Positions 1-10,603 of a DNA stretch of 64,000 nucleotides are shown here, one piece after another. Position 1 is the first letter of the stretch. Every line of letters begins with the position of its first letter. The notes beneath the pieces were generated by a model that saw only the letters and a list, made by a program, of their open reading frames with translations, did not search any database and had not been told where the DNA came from. This stretch comes from Ceratopteris richardii. Its lineage: Eukaryota; Streptophyta; Polypodiopsida; Polypodiales; Pteridaceae. A program made the position numbers and the translations under genes. The stretch covers positions 187,240,880-187,304,879 of the forward strand of contig CM035420.1 in assembly GCA_020310875.1 (NCBI GenBank), given 5' to 3'.

Positions 1-1378
1 AGTAAGTCATCTACCCCCAGGATTTTTCCATTAGGTAGTGAATCAATAACTTCAAGAATCTCCTAGTTCGAAATGGGGGCTTCAAGAAGAGGCTTCATAT
101 TTTGTGGAATTCTTTTGGTTCTGACTCTAGAGATGGTCTCCCTGCAATCATGGTTGTGAGGAGAAAGTGCCATGGAATCCCTCAAAAGATGGGTAAAGCG
201 ATTGACAACCAACAAACTATTTTCTTCATCTATCTTGCACTCAACCCCATTGATGTCCATCATGAAAGGGATCGCTTCCTTGAATTGCTTTTTCTTCAGG
301 AGGCCACACATCTCTTTAGTAGGTTTGTCCGCCTTTCCCATCCATCACTCTTTGAAGTACACTTATAGACTTTTTCTTCAAATTTCTTCTTCATATCTCA
401 ACATGATTCTGATTTTCTGGAGCCCTATCAAGTATTGAGAGTGGCCTACGTTCACTTCTTCCTCAAGACATCTTAGACTTTGGTAAAGATTTCCCTTCTA
501 AACCGATGAATGTTTTTGAAGGCTCTACTGAGTAGTGACCAAGATGTGTTGTGTCTTTATGACCACCATCCTCCAACACTTGGCCGACAAGGAGCGGGTG
601 GCAAAGGCCCATTTCCATGCATAAAAAGTATCTTGTTGGATCGAGGGGAAAGAGGATGTTATCAGATTGACATGAAACCAAGGGGTTTTCTTGAGATTGA
701 TGACCGGCTTGAAGGAGCACAATTGGGTAGTGAGAAGAGACAACTAGGTCCACATATTGGGAGAGGGAGGGGGCACATGTTATTGATTATGTCCTATGCA
801 ATATAGCTTTCCTCAAGTCTAGTTTTCTTCAAGTCCACTCTAGACTGAAGGTTCGACCAAGAGAAACCAACCTCATCTTTGATCTTCACCAAATCCAAGT
901 GGAGCTTGACTTGAACACAAACGTCTTTCTCATGACAATCAATCACCCGCCCTCTATTCTCCCATCTGTCAGAAAGAGCCTCCACCATATTAAATTCCCC
1001 ACAAAGAACAAGATTGTAGGAAAGAGAGTCCAATGATTGCCATGTGGTAATTCTTTCTTAATTGGCATTGGGCATATACACAGAGACAACGGTGAACTGA
1101 AGAGGACCTCTGAAGGAAGAACCAATCCAACCATGGTTCAGATATGCTTGAGTATCCACAAGTTGAGCGAACCACCTTCTGATAATGCCGATAGCTGAGC
1201 CACCATTACTCTTGTGGTATGCAATGGTGAACCAGACATGGGATGATGAAATACATTTCAATCTCTTTTGAAGGTCTTCCCCTTGAATTTTGATCTCTTG
1301 AAGACATATGAAGTCTGGGTTTAGGCTTTTATCTCGGATCCATTGGCCAATAATGATGACTCTTGAGGGCTCAGACAA
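1..1378 (-). pseudogene. LINE (L1-type) ORF2 fragment: endonuclease domain and start of linker to RT, cut by window edge
   Basis: Read on the minus strand, 1378 to 794 encodes an AP-endonuclease-like domain that in LINEs nicks target DNA. Visible motifs are FICLQEIK near 1300, VVSVYMPNAN near 1065 and LCGEFNM near 1005, where the usual GDFN has E for D. Near 745 the usual SDH motif reads SSHYPI, so a conserved acidic residue is lost. Residues at 341 to 63 resemble the stretch between endonuclease and RT; RT itself would lie left of base 1. Frames change several times, so this is a decayed copy. A further open stretch at 1662-1468 may be ORF1/ORF2 leader, but I cannot assign it. The family call is firm; the exact limits are not. 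Confidence 0.75.
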
Positions 1379-1949
1379 CCCTCTAACATTGAAAGAAATG
1401 ATTATCAGTATTGGAGGTTAAGTTCTTTTAAGGGAAGTCCTTGTCCCTCTTTTTCTTGTTTTTCTCTTCATATTTTTCTTCGAGGTGGAGGGGTCCTGAG
1501 ATAGGAGTTTACGCTTAAGGCTTTTCCATGGTATCTCAGCCTTTTGTTTTCCTTTGTGAGAAGAAATCTATGAAAATAAGTCTGATATTCTTTCAAGAAT
1601 TGTGGATCCAATGATCGAGCTTTTGATGTCCTGGTTATCTTCATTGTTGATGGCGTATCCATCCTCTTTGCTGGTGGTGTATCCTTTTTGGTTTTCTTCC
1701 TTGCAACTGGAATCCTCTGGAGTTTTCTTAGTTCACGTTGTTGAGTCTTCGTCCTCTATCTTAATTTATGTAAAAAGAGCCTCTTTAAGATTTAGTCTTG
1801 CCAAGATAAAAGAAACATTGAGAAAAGTTCATTTACTCGTCAGCGAAATCCACCCTTGAAGGGCTGGATGTGACATTCTCTATTTGTTGAGAATGATATA
1901 TTGCATGAAAAATCAAACCTTTAAAGGGGATGTGTTTTTGCATGTCCTA

Positions 1950-1966
1950 GGTAGTACATAGAGTTT
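1950..1966. repeat. Target-site duplication, left copy (17 bp)
   Basis: The 17-mer GGTAGTACATAGAGTTT occurs here and again at 2871-2887. Here it runs directly into a T tract (to 1973), as expected for the poly(A) end of a minus-strand LINE insertion. Confidence 0.85.
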
Positions 1967-2100
1967 TTTTTTTAAATAAAGGAAGCTCGGCCTAAGCCTA
2001 CTCTCCCGCACTTGAATTAATTAAAAGAAAAGTACAAGAGAAGGGGACTAGTGCCCACGGGATCCCCCGAATCCCACAGAGCAAGGGTAGCTTTTATAGA

Positions 2101-2800
2101 GTTTAGATGGCATTACACAAAGGGTAAATCACCCTCTCATCATCCATATGCGGGACCCACATGGGATTAAGCTTGTTGTTGATCAAAAGGAGCACTAAAT
2201 GAAGCCTAAAGGGGGGAGGTTACAATTAGCGGTCCTTTTTCCAAGGAGGAACAATGATTTCTCAATCAACCACTCATTGGGGGAGTTACCAAATTTATAA
2301 GCACATCTTTCCGCCAGAACTTCCATAGGACCTTCCCTCTGATGGCGTTCGGGAGAGTGGCAAAGCAACCGATTACTTCTCCCAGTAGAGCGTGCTTCCG
2401 ACTGGAATGATTAATTTCTTTTTGAGCCTTCATGGAAGACCTTGCAAAGCTTACATGAAGTTATAAAGGAGATTGATAAATCTCGCATCCCCATCGTGCG
2501 GCACCCACTTGGTTTTAAGCTTATTGTTGACATACTGTAGCTCTTTGTGATGTCTGAAGGGGGGGGGGGGGGGGGGGGGGAAGGGGGGGGTCTTACAGTT
2601 AGCAATTCTTTTGCCGAGAAGGAATAGGGACTTTTGGATCAATCACTCCTTGGGGGTATTGCTAAAGTTGTGAGCGCATCTTTTCCGCCAAATTTTCCAA
2701 AGGATCTCTCCCCTGATCGCATTCCACAATGCCACAGAGCAACCGATCGCTTCACCAATAAGTGCTTGCTTCCAATTGATTTGTTCTTGAAGTCCCAGAA
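2101..2800. repeat. Diverged tandem duplication, two units of about 350 bp
   Basis: Unit 1 (about 2101-2445) and unit 2 (about 2450-2800) align in order: a CATCCxCATxxGxGGxACCCAC block, then TTAAGCTTxTTGTTGA, then a G-rich tract, then ACAxTTAGC, then TCAATCxxxCACTCxTTGGGGG, then TCTTxxCCGCCA, then CAAAGCAACCGAT or CAGAGCAACCGAT. Both units lie inside the LINE insertion and are substantially diverged, so the duplication is old. Confidence 0.7.
2559..2590. repeat. Poly(G) tract
   Basis: Twenty-two G residues, then AA, then eight G residues. The sister unit at about 2211-2220 has only a short G run, so the tract expanded after the tandem duplication. Confidence 0.9.
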
Positions 2801-2870
2801 AATGATCAAGGACCCTCCATAAATGGAGGGATTTCCATTCCAGATAAATGGAAAAGCGAACAAGATCTGT

Positions 2871-2887
2871 GGTAGTACATAGAGTTT
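2871..2887. repeat. Target-site duplication, right copy (17 bp)
   Basis: Exact second copy of the 17-mer at 1950-1966. Removing the intervening insertion and one copy restores a continuous pre-insertion site. Confidence 0.85.
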
Positions 2888-3394
2888 CAAATCCTTCTAA
2901 GCTTTTTAATAAATGAAGAGACTTAAATACTTAATCTTTTACATTTTACCTTGGAATCTTCATGGGGAAAACCGAATCTTCATGGGAAAAACTATTAAAT
3001 GAGGGATGTAGACTATATTCCTGAAGCTAATCCCTTTCGAATATAAGAGGGCGTTCTTATATGATTGCTTATTCTCACACCCTTGTCTAGTGCAAATTCA
3101 CACCCTAAGCGTTTTGTCGATCCAAGGGGTCAAAAACCATAGAATAAGAAAGAACAATCAAGAAAATTTAAATCTAAACACAACACTATTAGATAACCAT
3201 ACAAAATAGACCAAATTACACAAGAAAAGTATTTAATCATGAAAATTTTCCACTCACACCGTGTATAAAATTTCATTTGATTTGGAAGGAGCGTAGAGAA
3301 ATATGAGCATTCTCTCACTCTCTCACAATCATATAGACATGTGAGTTAAAAAAACCAAGAAAGCCACGTTTGTCATTCAAATAGTGATAGATGT
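2888..3394. other. Intergenic, AT-rich, nothing recognised
   Basis: No coding signal or repeat structure that I can support. A near-duplicate phrase (AATCTTCATGGGGAAAA / AATCTTCATGGGAAAAA) lies at about 2951-2990. Confidence 0.4.
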
Positions 3395-3409
3395 ATGTCA
3401 AACATTTTT

Positions 3410-3876
3410 TCAAATTCCTTGGCCGTATACATGTGGCTCTCTGATGTTTGCTACCAGATAAAGGCCTCCCTTCTTTGGTCCGATGAGCAGTATGCCATCA
3501 TAATGGTAATGTTGTTCCCGGGTAGCCTGAGGGAGGGAATAATGTGTGTCAAAGAGATAACATGTAGGAAAAATGATTGCACCCCTTTGGGTTTCCACTT
3601 GATTGCTTTGTCTTTTCTTTTTGGGAAACCCCCTTTTGTGGAGCCCAGCTTTTATTTTTTGCTTTGGTGCCCACATTTTGGATCGATCCTTATCACCATT
3701 TTTGGTACCCACGCAAATATTTTTGGTTTTTCCTTCCTAATTTTTGTCTCCATTTTTCTATCTTGAGGTGGAATCGGCCTTTTAGAGGTTTTCCATGATG
3801 CTCCTTTTGTGATTGCTCTTAATTCCATTATGAGAATCCTTTCTTCAACTTCTTTTGTGATTTGTTGTAGGTTCAT
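3410..3876 (-). pseudogene. Possible retroelement gag-protease linker remnant
   Basis: Two overlapping minus-strand open stretches (3876-3652 and 3712-3410) are lysine-rich and contain F-A-W-V-P-K followed by K-C-G-H and a downstream K-K-G-G-L-Y segment. W-V-P-K words are common in the linker between gag and protease of plant copia elements and recur at 27.9-28.3 kb in this window. No zinc knuckle or protease motif is complete. This is a tentative assignment from composition and one motif. Confidence 0.25.
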
Positions 3877-3953
3877 GTTCTATGGGAATGTTCTACATGT
3901 TTAAGAGAGATTTTTGGAACCCAAATTTGTTCTTAACCATGTGTTGAAGAAGG

Positions 3954-3955
<2 letters not shown>

Positions 3956-4004
<49 letters not shown>

Positions 4005-4020
4005 ATGTGTGTGTGTGTGT
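3956..4020. repeat. (AT)n then (GT)n compound microsatellite
   Basis: An uninterrupted AT dinucleotide run to about 3994 continues into GT repeats with one GTAT break. Confidence 0.95.
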
Positions 4021-4229
4021 ACCTCTAAAGCGAGTTTGTATTCTATTTCCATCCAACTTATAGATTTCCATGCTTGCTTCATGTACCATTTCTCCGCTGT
4101 CAAGAATGATATAAGTAATAGAGTTCTCTAAGTAAATTGAATCTACACAAGCTTGAGGGAAGAACACCAAAGAGAAGGACAAGGCTCATATATGGTCTTG
4201 AATATATCGGGAAGTCAAAGGAGAATAGA

Positions 4230-4741
4230 CAAAAAATAAGGCATCAATAAAATTTTGGAACTTCCTTTTTATAAACAGTGATTTTTCATTACTACACTCA
4301 TTGTACATAATCTTTTCCAAACACTTTCAAATCCATTTTATGTAAGCCGAGGAGTTCTCGAGCTTTAGGAGTTTTAGTATAGTCTGTCAATCGAAGTTCA
4401 TAATTTTTGGAGCTCATTTGAGCCCTCAAAATAGCTTAGGAACCTAATTTTTACCTAGGCTAGACACTAGGTTTGAAACAAGCCAAAGCTAGTAAAAAAC
4501 TATAAAAAGAGCTAGAGAGCTCATTTTTAGGGGTTGTACAATTAGAGATTGAGCTTTCGTTTGAGCACTATATACTTTTCTAGAGTTCTTCAATAGAAGA
4601 TTCCATTGTTCTATCCTTTGTCTTACCTTGTGTGCATGTCATCATGCTTCTCACTCAGTCATTTTGCACTCTTATCACTCATGGTCATCATACCATCCTC
4701 AAGTCTCCATAGATTGACATTTATGAGGTGGATCTTCAACA
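4230..4741 (+). repeat. LTR remnant, same family as the LTR at 27292-27851
   Basis: Aligns along its length with 27292-27851: GGCATCA near the start, GGAGTxCTCGAGCTT, GAGCTCATTTGAGCC, GACACTAGGT, a TATA-like CTATAAAAAGAGCTAG at about 4500, and CATACCATCCTCA then AGATTGACATT near the end. The orientation is the same. No primer-binding site or polypurine tract adjoins it, so it is probably a solo or broken LTR. Confidence 0.7.
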
Positions 4742-5700
4742 TGGTGGTACTTCCATTGTGCAAGAGTGACACCAACCAAACAGTTCAAGCTCTTCCTCCA
4801 CAAAAAATATTCTCATGTATGCGAGATCCTCAACAAGTCTCTTTAACCTTTCATTCACTCTCTTTTGTCCCATCATTTTTCTCCTTTCCTCCTTTTGTGT
4901 GTCTCTACATGCCCATAATTTGGCATCCTCCTCTAAACAAGATTCTTCTAATTCTTCTTCATTTTTCTCATTGTCGTGGGTGGAACATCCAATGCATATG
5001 AATAAATATGTTGCCCCTATTTTGTAACTTCTTGGCATTCCAAATAGATGAAACTACTACCTCAATCTTGTAAAACTCTTTTCTTGCTCATAAATGACCT
5101 TCAAAGGATCATTCCCTAGTTTTTGACCTTATGGAAATTATGAATTTCTAGAGAGTGTCTTAACGTGAAACTCATGTTTTCAACAAAGTTCCTAGCATTT
5201 GCATCGGTTTCTCAATATGTCCATTTGCTAATCACAACTTTACATGTTGTATGCCCATTGAATTAAATGGGAAGGCATGCATTTCCTTCATCTCCCTTGC
5301 TATACTCACCAACTTTATGAACTAGCACCTGCATCACATCCCAACTTACATAGATCTCATTGTTCATCTCTAGTGATGAATATACTACTTCTTAAGCAAA
5401 TTTTTCCATAAGTGTGGCTTTACTTTCAACAATTCTTTAATGATGAGAGTATGCCAAGCCTTTTTGTATAATTTTTAATCTATACTCTCAGTAGGTTGAC
5501 TCATCGAGTTGGTTTCCAAAGTATTGAAGGAGTTCTTGTGATTTTTGGCATAGGCTCATATGGTCATATGTAGTTAGGTAGTCCCTTTTGATTAGATAAT
5601 GCATTTCTAAGTTGTTTGTCTAGAGTGGAGCCATCTAGTGGGATATCCATTTCCTTCATAATTCTTGATCCCATTCTATCTCCATAAAATTAGGTTTCAT
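4742..5700 (-). pseudogene. Eroded coding-like stretch, unidentified
   Basis: The minus strand keeps long stop-poor runs. One is a charged, coiled-coil-like 100-residue frame at 5038-4736 (E-E-L-E-E-S, then K-E-E-R-R-K, then L-K-R-L-V-E-D-L). Upstream at about 5700-5060 another frame has about one stop per 20-40 codons. I considered several families and could not assign one. It may be an old retroelement or a host-derived pseudogene. Confidence 0.2.
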
Positions 5701-5752
5701 GTATGACATTGATCCACAAGGATCATGACATTGGTCCATAGGGATCATTCTA

Positions 5753-5936
5753 TATGTATGTAACTCTCCTCCCATCCATATATACCCTCTTGTATTCTAA
5801 AAATAGCAATGATATGAAATGGTCTAGTGCCACCATGTGTACATCATGCAACACTCATTCCTATTACTATTGGATACCTTAGGATATACCTCGAGCTTGG
5901 GACCTTGACTATGGCTGTCCTTTGCCCCTCACACAC
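5753..5936 (-). repeat. Inverted LTR fragment, left arm of a fold-back
   Basis: The reverse complement of this segment matches 6095-6276 at roughly 85-90% by eye, including AGCCATAG, AAGGTCCCAAGCTCG, ATATCCTAAGGTAT, GGAATGAGTGTTGCATGATG and GGGAGGAGAGTTAC. A 46-bp unit (ACATTGATCCACA to GGATCATTCTAT) flanks both arms in direct orientation at about 5707 and 6049. Confidence 0.8.
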
Positions 5937-5943
5937 ATGATGA

Positions 5944-5980
5944 GTGTGTGAGGGGCAAGGGGCAGCCATAACCAAGGTGC
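5944..5980 (+). repeat. Third short copy of the LTR head, forming a tight palindrome with 5900-5937
   Basis: GTGTGTGAGGGGCAAGGGGCAGCC begins six bases after the inverted copy ends, so about 5900-5980 can fold into a hairpin with a six-base loop. Confidence 0.75.
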
Positions 5981-6094
5981 CAATGATCATTAGAGAACAA
6001 TGATCATTGAGGACAATGATCTTTAGAAGGGGGAAAGAGTGCCAGACATTGATCCACAGGGAGCATGACATTGGTCCATAGGGATCATTCTATG

Positions 6095-6592
6095 TGTGTG
6101 AGGGACAAGGGCCAGCCATAGCCAAGGTCCCAAGCTCGGGGGATATCCTAAGGTATTCAATAGTAATGGGAATGAGTGTTGCATGATGTACACATGGTGC
6201 CACTATACCATTCTAGATCATTGCTATTTTTATAATAAAAGAGGGTATATATGAATGGGAGGAGAGTTACACACACATCATTCAAGTCTTTTCTCACATT
6301 TCACTTGAGAGGCCTTGTCCCATCTTACTTTTCATATTACTTCAAAGTTCTTGTGACATTATTCCTCTACATCTAGGATGCTGAGAGAGATTCATTCACT
6401 TCTATCATTTCCCTAGGTTCTTGAATATGAGAGAGATTCATTCTCTTCTATCATTTCCCTAGGTTCTTGATTCTAGTATAATCCACTTCTCAAGTGAAAT
6501 ATTTTATTTAATTTCTAGAATTCTAGTCTCAAAGTACATGTAATTGAAAAGCAATTCGTGAGCTAATTATACCATCTTTCTACAGAATCATG
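6095..6592 (+). repeat. LTR-like segment, right arm of the fold-back and downstream part
   Basis: The first 180 bases match the inverted arm at 5753-5936 and also about 51190-51360, so this is a dispersed family. It starts TGTGTGAGGG and a plausible end is TTTCTACA at about 6592. A roughly 45-bp unit (GAGAGAGATTCATTC to CCTAGGTTCTTGA) is tandemly duplicated at about 6382-6471. Copia RT/RNase H sequence follows almost at once. Confidence 0.55.
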
Positions 6593-6614
6593 AATCTCTT
6601 CTTTTCCAACTCTC

Positions 6615-6757
6615 TGTTAGGATAGTAGTGACTCGGCTATTTGGGTTGTTTTATCCCAAGGGGGGATCACTACCACCAGATTTGCATGTTAGGATAGTAG
6701 TACTCGGCTATTTGGGTTGTTTTATCCCAAGGGGGGATCACTACCGCCAGATTTGCA
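6615..6757 (+). repeat. 71-72 bp tandem duplication inside copia pol
   Basis: Two nearly identical units start TGTTAGGATAGTAGT at 6615 and 6687. They differ by one base of length and one substitution. The unit encodes the segment just before the RNase H start (F-Y-P-K-G-G-S-L-P-P-D-L-H), and the length difference shifts frame. Confidence 0.85.
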
Positions 6758-7225
6758 TGCTTTTTCTGACTCTAATTGGGCTGGTTGCTATGACACTTGT
6801 GTGTCCACTAGTGGCTTTTGCTTCATGCTTGGTAGCTCATGTATATCTTGTTTGAGCAAGAAGCAGCCTAATGTGGCCACTTCAAGTTGTGAGACTGAGT
6901 ATAGGGCAGCTTTCACAGTGACTGTTGAGTGTGTGTGGCTCAGACGCCTTATGGCTGATTTGGGTGTTGGTGAGTCTTCTGCCACCACCATCTTCACTGA
7001 CAGTCAGAGCGCATTGGCAGTTGCAAGGAACCTTGTGTTCCATGCTCGCACTAAGCACATTGAGGTGCATTATCACTATGTCAGGGAGAGGTTCTCTACT
7101 GGGGAGATCAGCTTGGCATATGTGCCCACGTAGGAGAACATTGCAAACCTTTTCACGAAGGCTCTGCCTAGGGAGAAGTTTGAAGCTTTCCACAAAGCTT
7201 TGGGCTTACTTCCTTTTGTGGAGTG
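6758..7225 (+). pseudogene. Ty1/copia RNase H domain (C-terminal end of pol)
   Basis: Encodes a copia RNase H, which degrades the RNA strand during reverse transcription. The frame shows F-S-D-S-N-W-A-G-C, then S-K-K-Q-P-N-V-A-T-S-S-C-E-T-E-Y-R-A, then F-T-D-S-Q-S-A, then H-A-R-T-K-H-I-E-V-H-Y-H-Y-V-R-E, and a final N-L-F-T-K-A-L-P segment. There is one in-frame stop (TAG at about 7131). RT is missing apart from the duplicated segment just upstream. The polypurine tract and 3' LTR follow in the right order. Confidence 0.85.
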
Positions 7226-7290
7226 ATTTCCACATAGCTTGGCACTTCCTTATACATGAGTGCCAGCTACTTGTTCACCGCATCACTCCC

Positions 7291-7300
7291 AAGGGGGATT
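7291..7300 (+). promoter_or_regulatory. Polypurine tract of the copia element
   Basis: AAGGGGGATT lies directly before the TG that opens the LTR, the usual site of plus-strand primer formation. Confidence 0.75.
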
Positions 7301-7532
7301 TGTTGATATATTTAGGTAGTGATGTGTGTGAACACTCTAGGACCGCCGGGGCACGTTTTTCCCTCTTTAGGAGGTTTTTTCCCCCGGCTTGTATATACGC
7401 CTATTGCCCTAATGGGCTACTTATCTTTGTACATTCTCTAGTAATATATTCAATATTGTGTGTTGTGCTCCAAGCTTCTTCTTCTTCCTTGTGCAATTCA
7501 CGTGCTTCCGTAGACGTCTAACTCCAAAAACA
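7301..7532 (+). repeat. Copia 3' LTR
   Basis: Starts TGTTGATATATTTAGG and plausibly ends CCAAAAACA at 7532 (about 232 bp, TG to CA). It follows the polypurine tract and copia RNase H. No matching 5' LTR is in the window. The right boundary is inferred. Confidence 0.65.
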
Positions 7533-7959
7533 TTCAAATCATACTCGATAAGCCATTACACAACCCGATCTATCTTGGTTATTATCAACATTTTCATAGT
7601 TATTGAGAAAACTATGTACATGAACATCTAGGTCCTCATCAAAAGACCATGAAATTTGGTTTAGATGATTCTTCTTCACGCCAAGTATGCTTAAATTTCC
7701 ATGTTGTTACACACGCTCAATAAAAAATTTTCTAATCCACAAGAGATAATGTGGGTCTTGGGGTTGCATTGATGGGTACTAGCAACCTATTGGCGCTCTT
7801 TGGGGTGGTCCTCCCCAACGAATGTTCTTCCTAGGGAGGAAATATTGCATAGTGTGCCTCATTGGACAATGTTTTGATACAAAACCCCCTCTAGAGTCCC
7901 TGTGCCATTGGCTTAGAAAAGAATGGTTCTTGAGGGGTCTTGTCATTTGCAACTGCTAA

Positions 7960-8530
7960 TTCCTTCCAATGAATCACGTTCCACTAATTTCCCAAAATGA
8001 GGAAATGGCATTCCAAGCGTTACAAGATGGCACTTGAAAAATATGGCAAACAACCCTCCACCTTTTGAAATAGTTCCTGGACTTTGTACCTAACAATTCA
8101 AAACCTCTCCACTATCTGCTCTAGGTTGAGGTCTGCAACCTTCCCTACTTTTTAGTTTAATACATCAAAGAAATTGTGGCTCCCATCGGGCAACCATTGG
8201 CATCCAAGGATGATGTAGGTGGATTACTTTATGAACTTGTAGTGCATTCATTCAACACACAATGGCACCCTTAGATCTGCTTGAAACATGTCTAAACAAG
8301 GATCTTCGAGACAAGATAAGAATTAACATTGGTGATGATGAACCATGGGAATAGGAGGTTATCTATAAGAATCTTTCCAATGCTTTCTTCCATTGCAACA
8401 AGCAAGGACATAGGAACAAAGAGTTCCCCTTAAGACATAACTCTTCTAAATCAAAGCAAAGGCTAGTTTCTAGGTGTTCCTTAGAAGTTAAAGCTTCAAG
8501 GGACTAGATAATTCTCCCTTTGAACCTGCA
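7960..8530 (+). pseudogene. LINE ORF1 remnant (nucleic-acid-binding protein with degenerate zinc knuckle)
   Basis: Plus-strand frames give I-V-A-P-I-G-Q-P-L-A-S-K-D-D-V-G, then L-L-E-T-C-L-N-K-D-L-R-D-K-I-R-I, then V-I-Y-K-N-L-S-N-A-F-F-H-C-N-K-Q-G-H-R-N-K-E-F-P. This matches the order in plant L1-type ORF1 proteins: DUF4283-like segment, then a CCHC knuckle after Y-E-N-L-P. The first and last cysteines of the knuckle are replaced (F and F), and there are stops and a frameshift. Confidence 0.5.
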
Positions 8531-8679
8531 ATCCTATCTGAGGTTTCTAAAAAAGTTGAGGGATTGTTAATTCAGCAAGCTTGCATCATGCTTGGAAGAG
8601 CTTGCTCTATTCCAAAGTTCATCATTGGAAGATGTCATGTTGGAGATATCACTAGAAGAACCTTCATCAACAATCATTT

Positions 8680-9530
8680 GTGATATTTTATAAGGATCCT
8701 TTTTGGATCATTTGCTCGTGAAAGATCCTGGAATTTTATTTTTATAAAAGGATAAAGGAAAGGAAAAATTTTCCACGAGTTTGGAGGTAGTTGAGTTTGA
8801 TTCTACCCACCTAGATTCAAATTAGAATTTATAGAAGAGGAGGGAAAGAACTACTGACTCAATGTTTAGTAACAACTAGAATTTTCCACAGGTATGGATC
8901 AAAATCAAAATCTAATTATGATTTATTGAGCAACAAGATTGTTTATCAACCATACCAACAAGAAAGATGCAATATTACTAAAATTTTGGCAAAATAATTT
9001 ATTGGGTCACAAAATCAGTAAGTTGGATCCTGTGGAGAAATGAGCTTTTTCGGCAACCAGCATTTGATAGATCATTGAAAGATTCATGAGATTCTATATA
9101 AAGAATCACAATTACTTGTACATTAAGTTGATTTGGTATACATAGGATTTGATCATCTACTTTGCTCTACTTCAATTTTTGCATCATCTTCTTCAACTCT
9201 AGTAATCGTGCACATGCTTCTAATCTCTCTCTATAGGCTTTGAAATTGGATACCTGAGGATTCATTGTAAAGGATCATTGTCTAGTTTATGTGTACAAAA
9301 TCTGAGAGCATTTGATTTTGTAGATTTTCATAAATCTGCAATTCAAGGTCTGGGGGTCTATTTCTACACAGCCCTGAAAAATCACAGACACCTCTATTCA
9401 GTGTTAAGTTTATTCAAGAATCATATCTTGCTTATTTATTCTACTCTTGTGTATTTTAGAAACTCAAACCTATTTATAACATTCCTCCAAAAGGAATGTT
9501 TTCAATGTTAATCATGTTGGCTGCTTTGAA
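8680..9530 (+). other. Possible LTR or promoter-like region, no coding content
   Basis: Contains a TATA-like TTCTATATAAAGAATC at about 9092 and AT-rich flanks. No pair of LTRs, polypurine tract or primer-binding site could be matched, so the nature of this stretch is open. Confidence 0.25.
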
Positions 9531-9534
9531 CATT

Positions 9535-10505
9535 TGAAGTTGAGTGTTTCATCTAAAGATAACAAGTTTTTTGAGCTATTCAAAGTGATCCTTGTGATGA
9601 AGCATAGTTCTTGCCATTTCCATCACACTGTGTATCTTTCTTTCAACTACTCCATTCTAGGATGGAGTATGAGGCCGCGTGACTTGTCTTTTGATCCCTT
9701 TCTGGTTGAGAAAGTTATCAAAGTCATGATTGATAAACTCACCACCTCCATCTGATCTGATGGTTTTAACTTTAGTCAAAGCTTCATTCTCAACTTCCTT
9801 GATCCAAGTTTGAAACTTAGAGAATGTGTCTACCTTTGACTTCAAAAAGTACACCCAAATATATCGAGAGTGGTCATCTACCAAAAGATAAAAGTAGAGG
9901 GATCCACTCAGGGATGGAGTGTTCATGGATTCACATAAGTCCATGTGGATAAGGGCTAGAGGGTTCCTCGCTCGTGTTGAAGCTTCCTTGGGAACTGGTG
10001 CCCTATGTTGCTTGCCTTGGGTGCAAGCTTGGCAGACATTAGTAAGTTGCCCTATCTTTGGCAATCCCTTCACAAGTTGGGATGAAGAGATTTTTGATAA
10101 GTAAGAAGTGTGGCCAAATCTTTGGTGCCACAAACTTGAGGTTGATTCTTTGGAGACAAAGCAAGATAGTTTGTAGAGGCCCTTTTCTTCAATACCTTGA
10201 GCAATGACATCCTTTGTATGGGGATCAACTACCTTAAATGAGGTGTTATCAAACCATACTTGTTTGTCCTGATCTGTAATGGCCTTGACGGAAAGAAGAT
10301 TCATACATAAATTTGGAACAAAAAGGACATTGGATAAAGACTTGCATTCCCCCTGATTGTTGGTAATTTGAACTTTACCTTTTCTTGCGATGGGTAAACT
10401 TTTGTTGTTGCCAAGATAGACTTCTCTCGTGTGCTCTTCGAGTTCTTGAAAGGAGTCCTTGTCTTTGCACATATGGGAGGTAGCTCTGCTATCAAAGATA
10501 CTCAT
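9535..10505 (-). pseudogene. Ty1/copia protease C-terminal part and integrase, RT absent
   Basis: Begins at the protease active-site region (F-D-S-R-A-T-S-H-M where D-S-G-A-T is usual) and continues through N-V-L-F-V-P-N-L to the zinc-binding pre-integrase (L-W-H-Q-R-F-G-H, then C-Q-A-C). The integrase core has H-M-D-L-C, V-D-D-H-S-R-Y and S-D-G-G-G-E-F. The frame breaks at about 9657 but N-G-V-V-E-R-K-I-H and E-M-A-R-T-M-L continue to about 9540. RT and RNase H do not follow. Gag lies upstream on the same strand at 10604-11417. Confidence 0.85.
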
Positions 10506-10603
10506 GCGGGGAGCTAGAAGTAACTAGGGCATTGGCTTCTGTGGAGATGAAGAGTTCCTCACTAGAGCAGTGGGATCTATGTTGGGATCCTTTGGATGCT
10601 TGC

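Larger units (their letters stand above)
1967..2870 (-). mobile_element. 5'-truncated LINE insertion (about 0.9 kb), minus strand
   Basis: This segment lies between exact 17-bp direct repeats and begins on the plus strand with a T run, the reverse complement of a poly(A) tail. These are hallmarks of target-primed reverse transcription of a LINE in minus orientation. No complete domain remains. Short open stretches on the minus strand (for example W-L-I-x-K-S-L-F-L-L-G-K-R in two places) suggest the C-terminal end of LINE ORF2, but I cannot match them to a named domain. The body contains a diverged tandem duplication and a poly(G) tract. Confidence 0.7.

Noticed and set aside
4742-5700. XS-domain (SGS3-like) protein remnant
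   Set aside because: A short G-H-T-T then V-V then W-T-Y resemblance exists, but stops are frequent and no other XS feature holds up by eye.
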